Part shown: positions 63,042 to 64,000 of the stretch, in pieces | Layout of the letters: each line of letters starts with the position of its first letter | Numbering within the stretch: position 1 is the first letter of the stretch | Origin: a virus | Virus record (IMG/VR): IMGVR_UViG_3300032086_003797 | Span: 62,001-126,000 of that record | DNA: 64,000 nucleotides | Direction: 5' to 3' (one strand) | Position numbers and translations under genes: made by a program | Notes under the pieces: generated by a model | Databases searched by the model: none | What the model was told of the DNA's origin: nothing | The model's input: the letters and a program-made list of their open reading frames with translations, nothing else

Positions 63042-63985
63042 CAAACAATTTACACTTTCATAATGCAACAGTATCAACCGAAGAGAAGGTACAAAAAAAC
63101 AAACATAAGCCCGCTGTATTATGGTTTACAGGTCTTTCAGGTTCAGGTAAATCTACTTTAGCAAATGCAGTAGAAGTATTGCTATTCCGAAAAGGATACC
63201 AGACACACACCTTAGATGGTGACAACGTTAGGATGGGACTCAATAGTGACCTCGGGTTCTCCCCAGAGGATAGAAAGGAAAACATCCGAAGGATTTCGGA
63301 GGTAGCTAATCTGTTGAGACAATCTGGCACAATAGTGTGCACAGCATTTATTTCACCATACCGCAAGAGTAGAAAATTTGCAAGAGAAATAATTGGAAAA
63401 GACTTTATAGAGATATATGTAAAAGCTCCATTAGAAACGTGTGAGGCTAGAGACCCTAAGGGATTATACAAAAAAGCTCGAAGCGGCGAAATCCCTAATT
63501 TTACTGGGATTAGTGCTCCCTATGAAGAGCCTAGAAGTCCAGAAATCATTGTGAACACAGCAGAGTTTAGCGTAGAAGAATGTGCTAATCACATTGTTGA
63601 GCACCTAGAGGAGAGTGGCTATTTTTCTACTATAAATGAAGTCAACGTACTGGACAAAAAAAGAACTATTGCGATTGATTTCGATGGTGTGATACATAGA
63701 TACAGTCAGGGCTTCAAGGGTCTAATGAATGCCTATGATGATCCAATGGATGGTGCAGAAGCAGCATTTGAGGTACTGAAAGGCGCAGGTAAAAGGCTGG
63801 TTATCTTGTCTTCCCGCCCATCTTCAGTAATAGAAAGCTGGCTAGAAGAAAGAGGCTTAAAGAAATACTTTGATGAAGTATCCAATTTTAAGATTCCAGC
63901 TAACACATATATCGATGATCGAGCATATAAATTTAGAAATTGGACAGATACAGTTAGAGATCTACTAGAAGGGGAAGATCGATGA
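63038..63985 (+). CDS. cysC: APS kinase fused to HAD-like domain
   Basis: 315 residues. Residues 25-200 are APS kinase: P-loop [60 protein letters not shown]. Residues 208-315 are a HAD-like phosphatase: [29 protein letters not shown]. The kinase makes PAPS for the sulfotransferase. The HAD tail may remove a phosphate, for instance from PAP; this is a guess. Confidence 0.9.
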   Translation: MTNNLHFHNATVSTEEKVQKNKHKPAVLWFTGLSGSGKSTLANAVEVLLFRKGYQTHTLDGDNVRMGLNSDLGFSPEDRKENIRRISEVANLLRQSGTIVCTAFISPYRKSRKFAREIIGKDFIEIYVKAPLETCEARDPKGLYKKARSGEIPNFTGISAPYEEPRSPEIIVNTAEFSVEECANHIVEHLEESGYFSTINEVNVLDKKRTIAIDFDGVIHRYSQGFKGLMNAYDDPMDGAEAAFEVLKGAGKRLVILSSRPSSVIESWLEERGLKKYFDEVSNFKIPANTYIDDRAYKFRNWTDTVRDLLEGEDR

Positions 63986-64000
63986 ATAATAGAAGAGCAA
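63982..64000 (+). CDS. Start of next gene, cut by window edge
   Basis: An ATG overlaps the previous stop (ATGA) and reads MNNRRA to the edge. Only the reading frame and coupling support it. Confidence 0.35.

Overview
The window looks like part of a large, AT-rich tailed-phage genome rather than a bacterial chromosome. Genes are tightly packed, overlap by 1-10 bases (often ATGA), and all but one lie on the + strand. Many are very small. Phage-type genes include dUTPase, two solo DNA methyltransferases, a Mom-like protein, PhoH, glutaredoxin, a J-domain protein, tail-fibre/virion-like proteins, tRNAs and a tmRNA. No terminase, capsid, polymerase or integrase falls inside the window, so the phage assignment is strong but indirect. 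Sigma70-type promoters, GGAGG ribosome sites, lipoprotein and pilin-like signals, and LPS-type sugar genes suggest a diderm, perhaps proteobacterial, host.

Layout. 0-5 kb: partial gene, Mom-like GNAT, GroEL, and a run of small membrane proteins including a mini MscS. 5-16 kb: eukaryotic-type phosphomannomutase, glutaredoxin, papain-like enzyme, the lone minus-strand J-protein, RNase H-like protein, two methyltransferases and dUTPase. 16-21 kb: zinc-knuckle protein, Hc1-like histone, lipoprotein, PD-(D/E)xK and HNH proteins. 21-31 kb: a MoxR AAA+/VWA pair, many small proteins sharing a G(D/S)LV beta-barrel-like motif, Smr, a PilX-like pilin, a second histone-like protein, a lysozyme-like transglycosylase and a first virion-like protein. 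31-33 kb: an Arg-rich leader peptide, structured RNA, tRNA-Arg(UCU), TilS, tRNA-Ile(CAU) and tRNA-Thr(UGU). 32.5-42.5 kb: fibre/virion proteins, a two-headed nucleotidyltransferase and an acidic structural-type protein. 42.5-45.8 kb: tmRNA, PhoH, a zincin and a Cas4-like nuclease. 45.8-64 kb: a glycan island running off the right edge.

How the genes fit together. Six genes or operons start from one highly conserved promoter/leader cassette (TTGAC box, 16-base spacer, TATTATAAATTG then TAAGGGAGA). The genes behind it use CGT/CGC arginine codons, while much of the rest uses AGA, ATA and ACA, the codons read by the three phage tRNAs. TilS would convert tRNA-Ile(CAU) to an AUA reader.

The glycan island combines a split transketolase, an RpiB-like isomerase fused to a sugar nucleotidyltransferase, a PfkB kinase and a KdsC-like phosphatase. 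These could build a nucleotide sugar from pentose phosphates. An RmlB-like dehydratase, DegT-like aminotransferase and acetyltransferase suggest an acylamino sugar. Several glycosyltransferases, an O-methyltransferase and an APS-kinase/sulfotransferase pair suggest a methylated, sulfated glycan on the virion or host surface.
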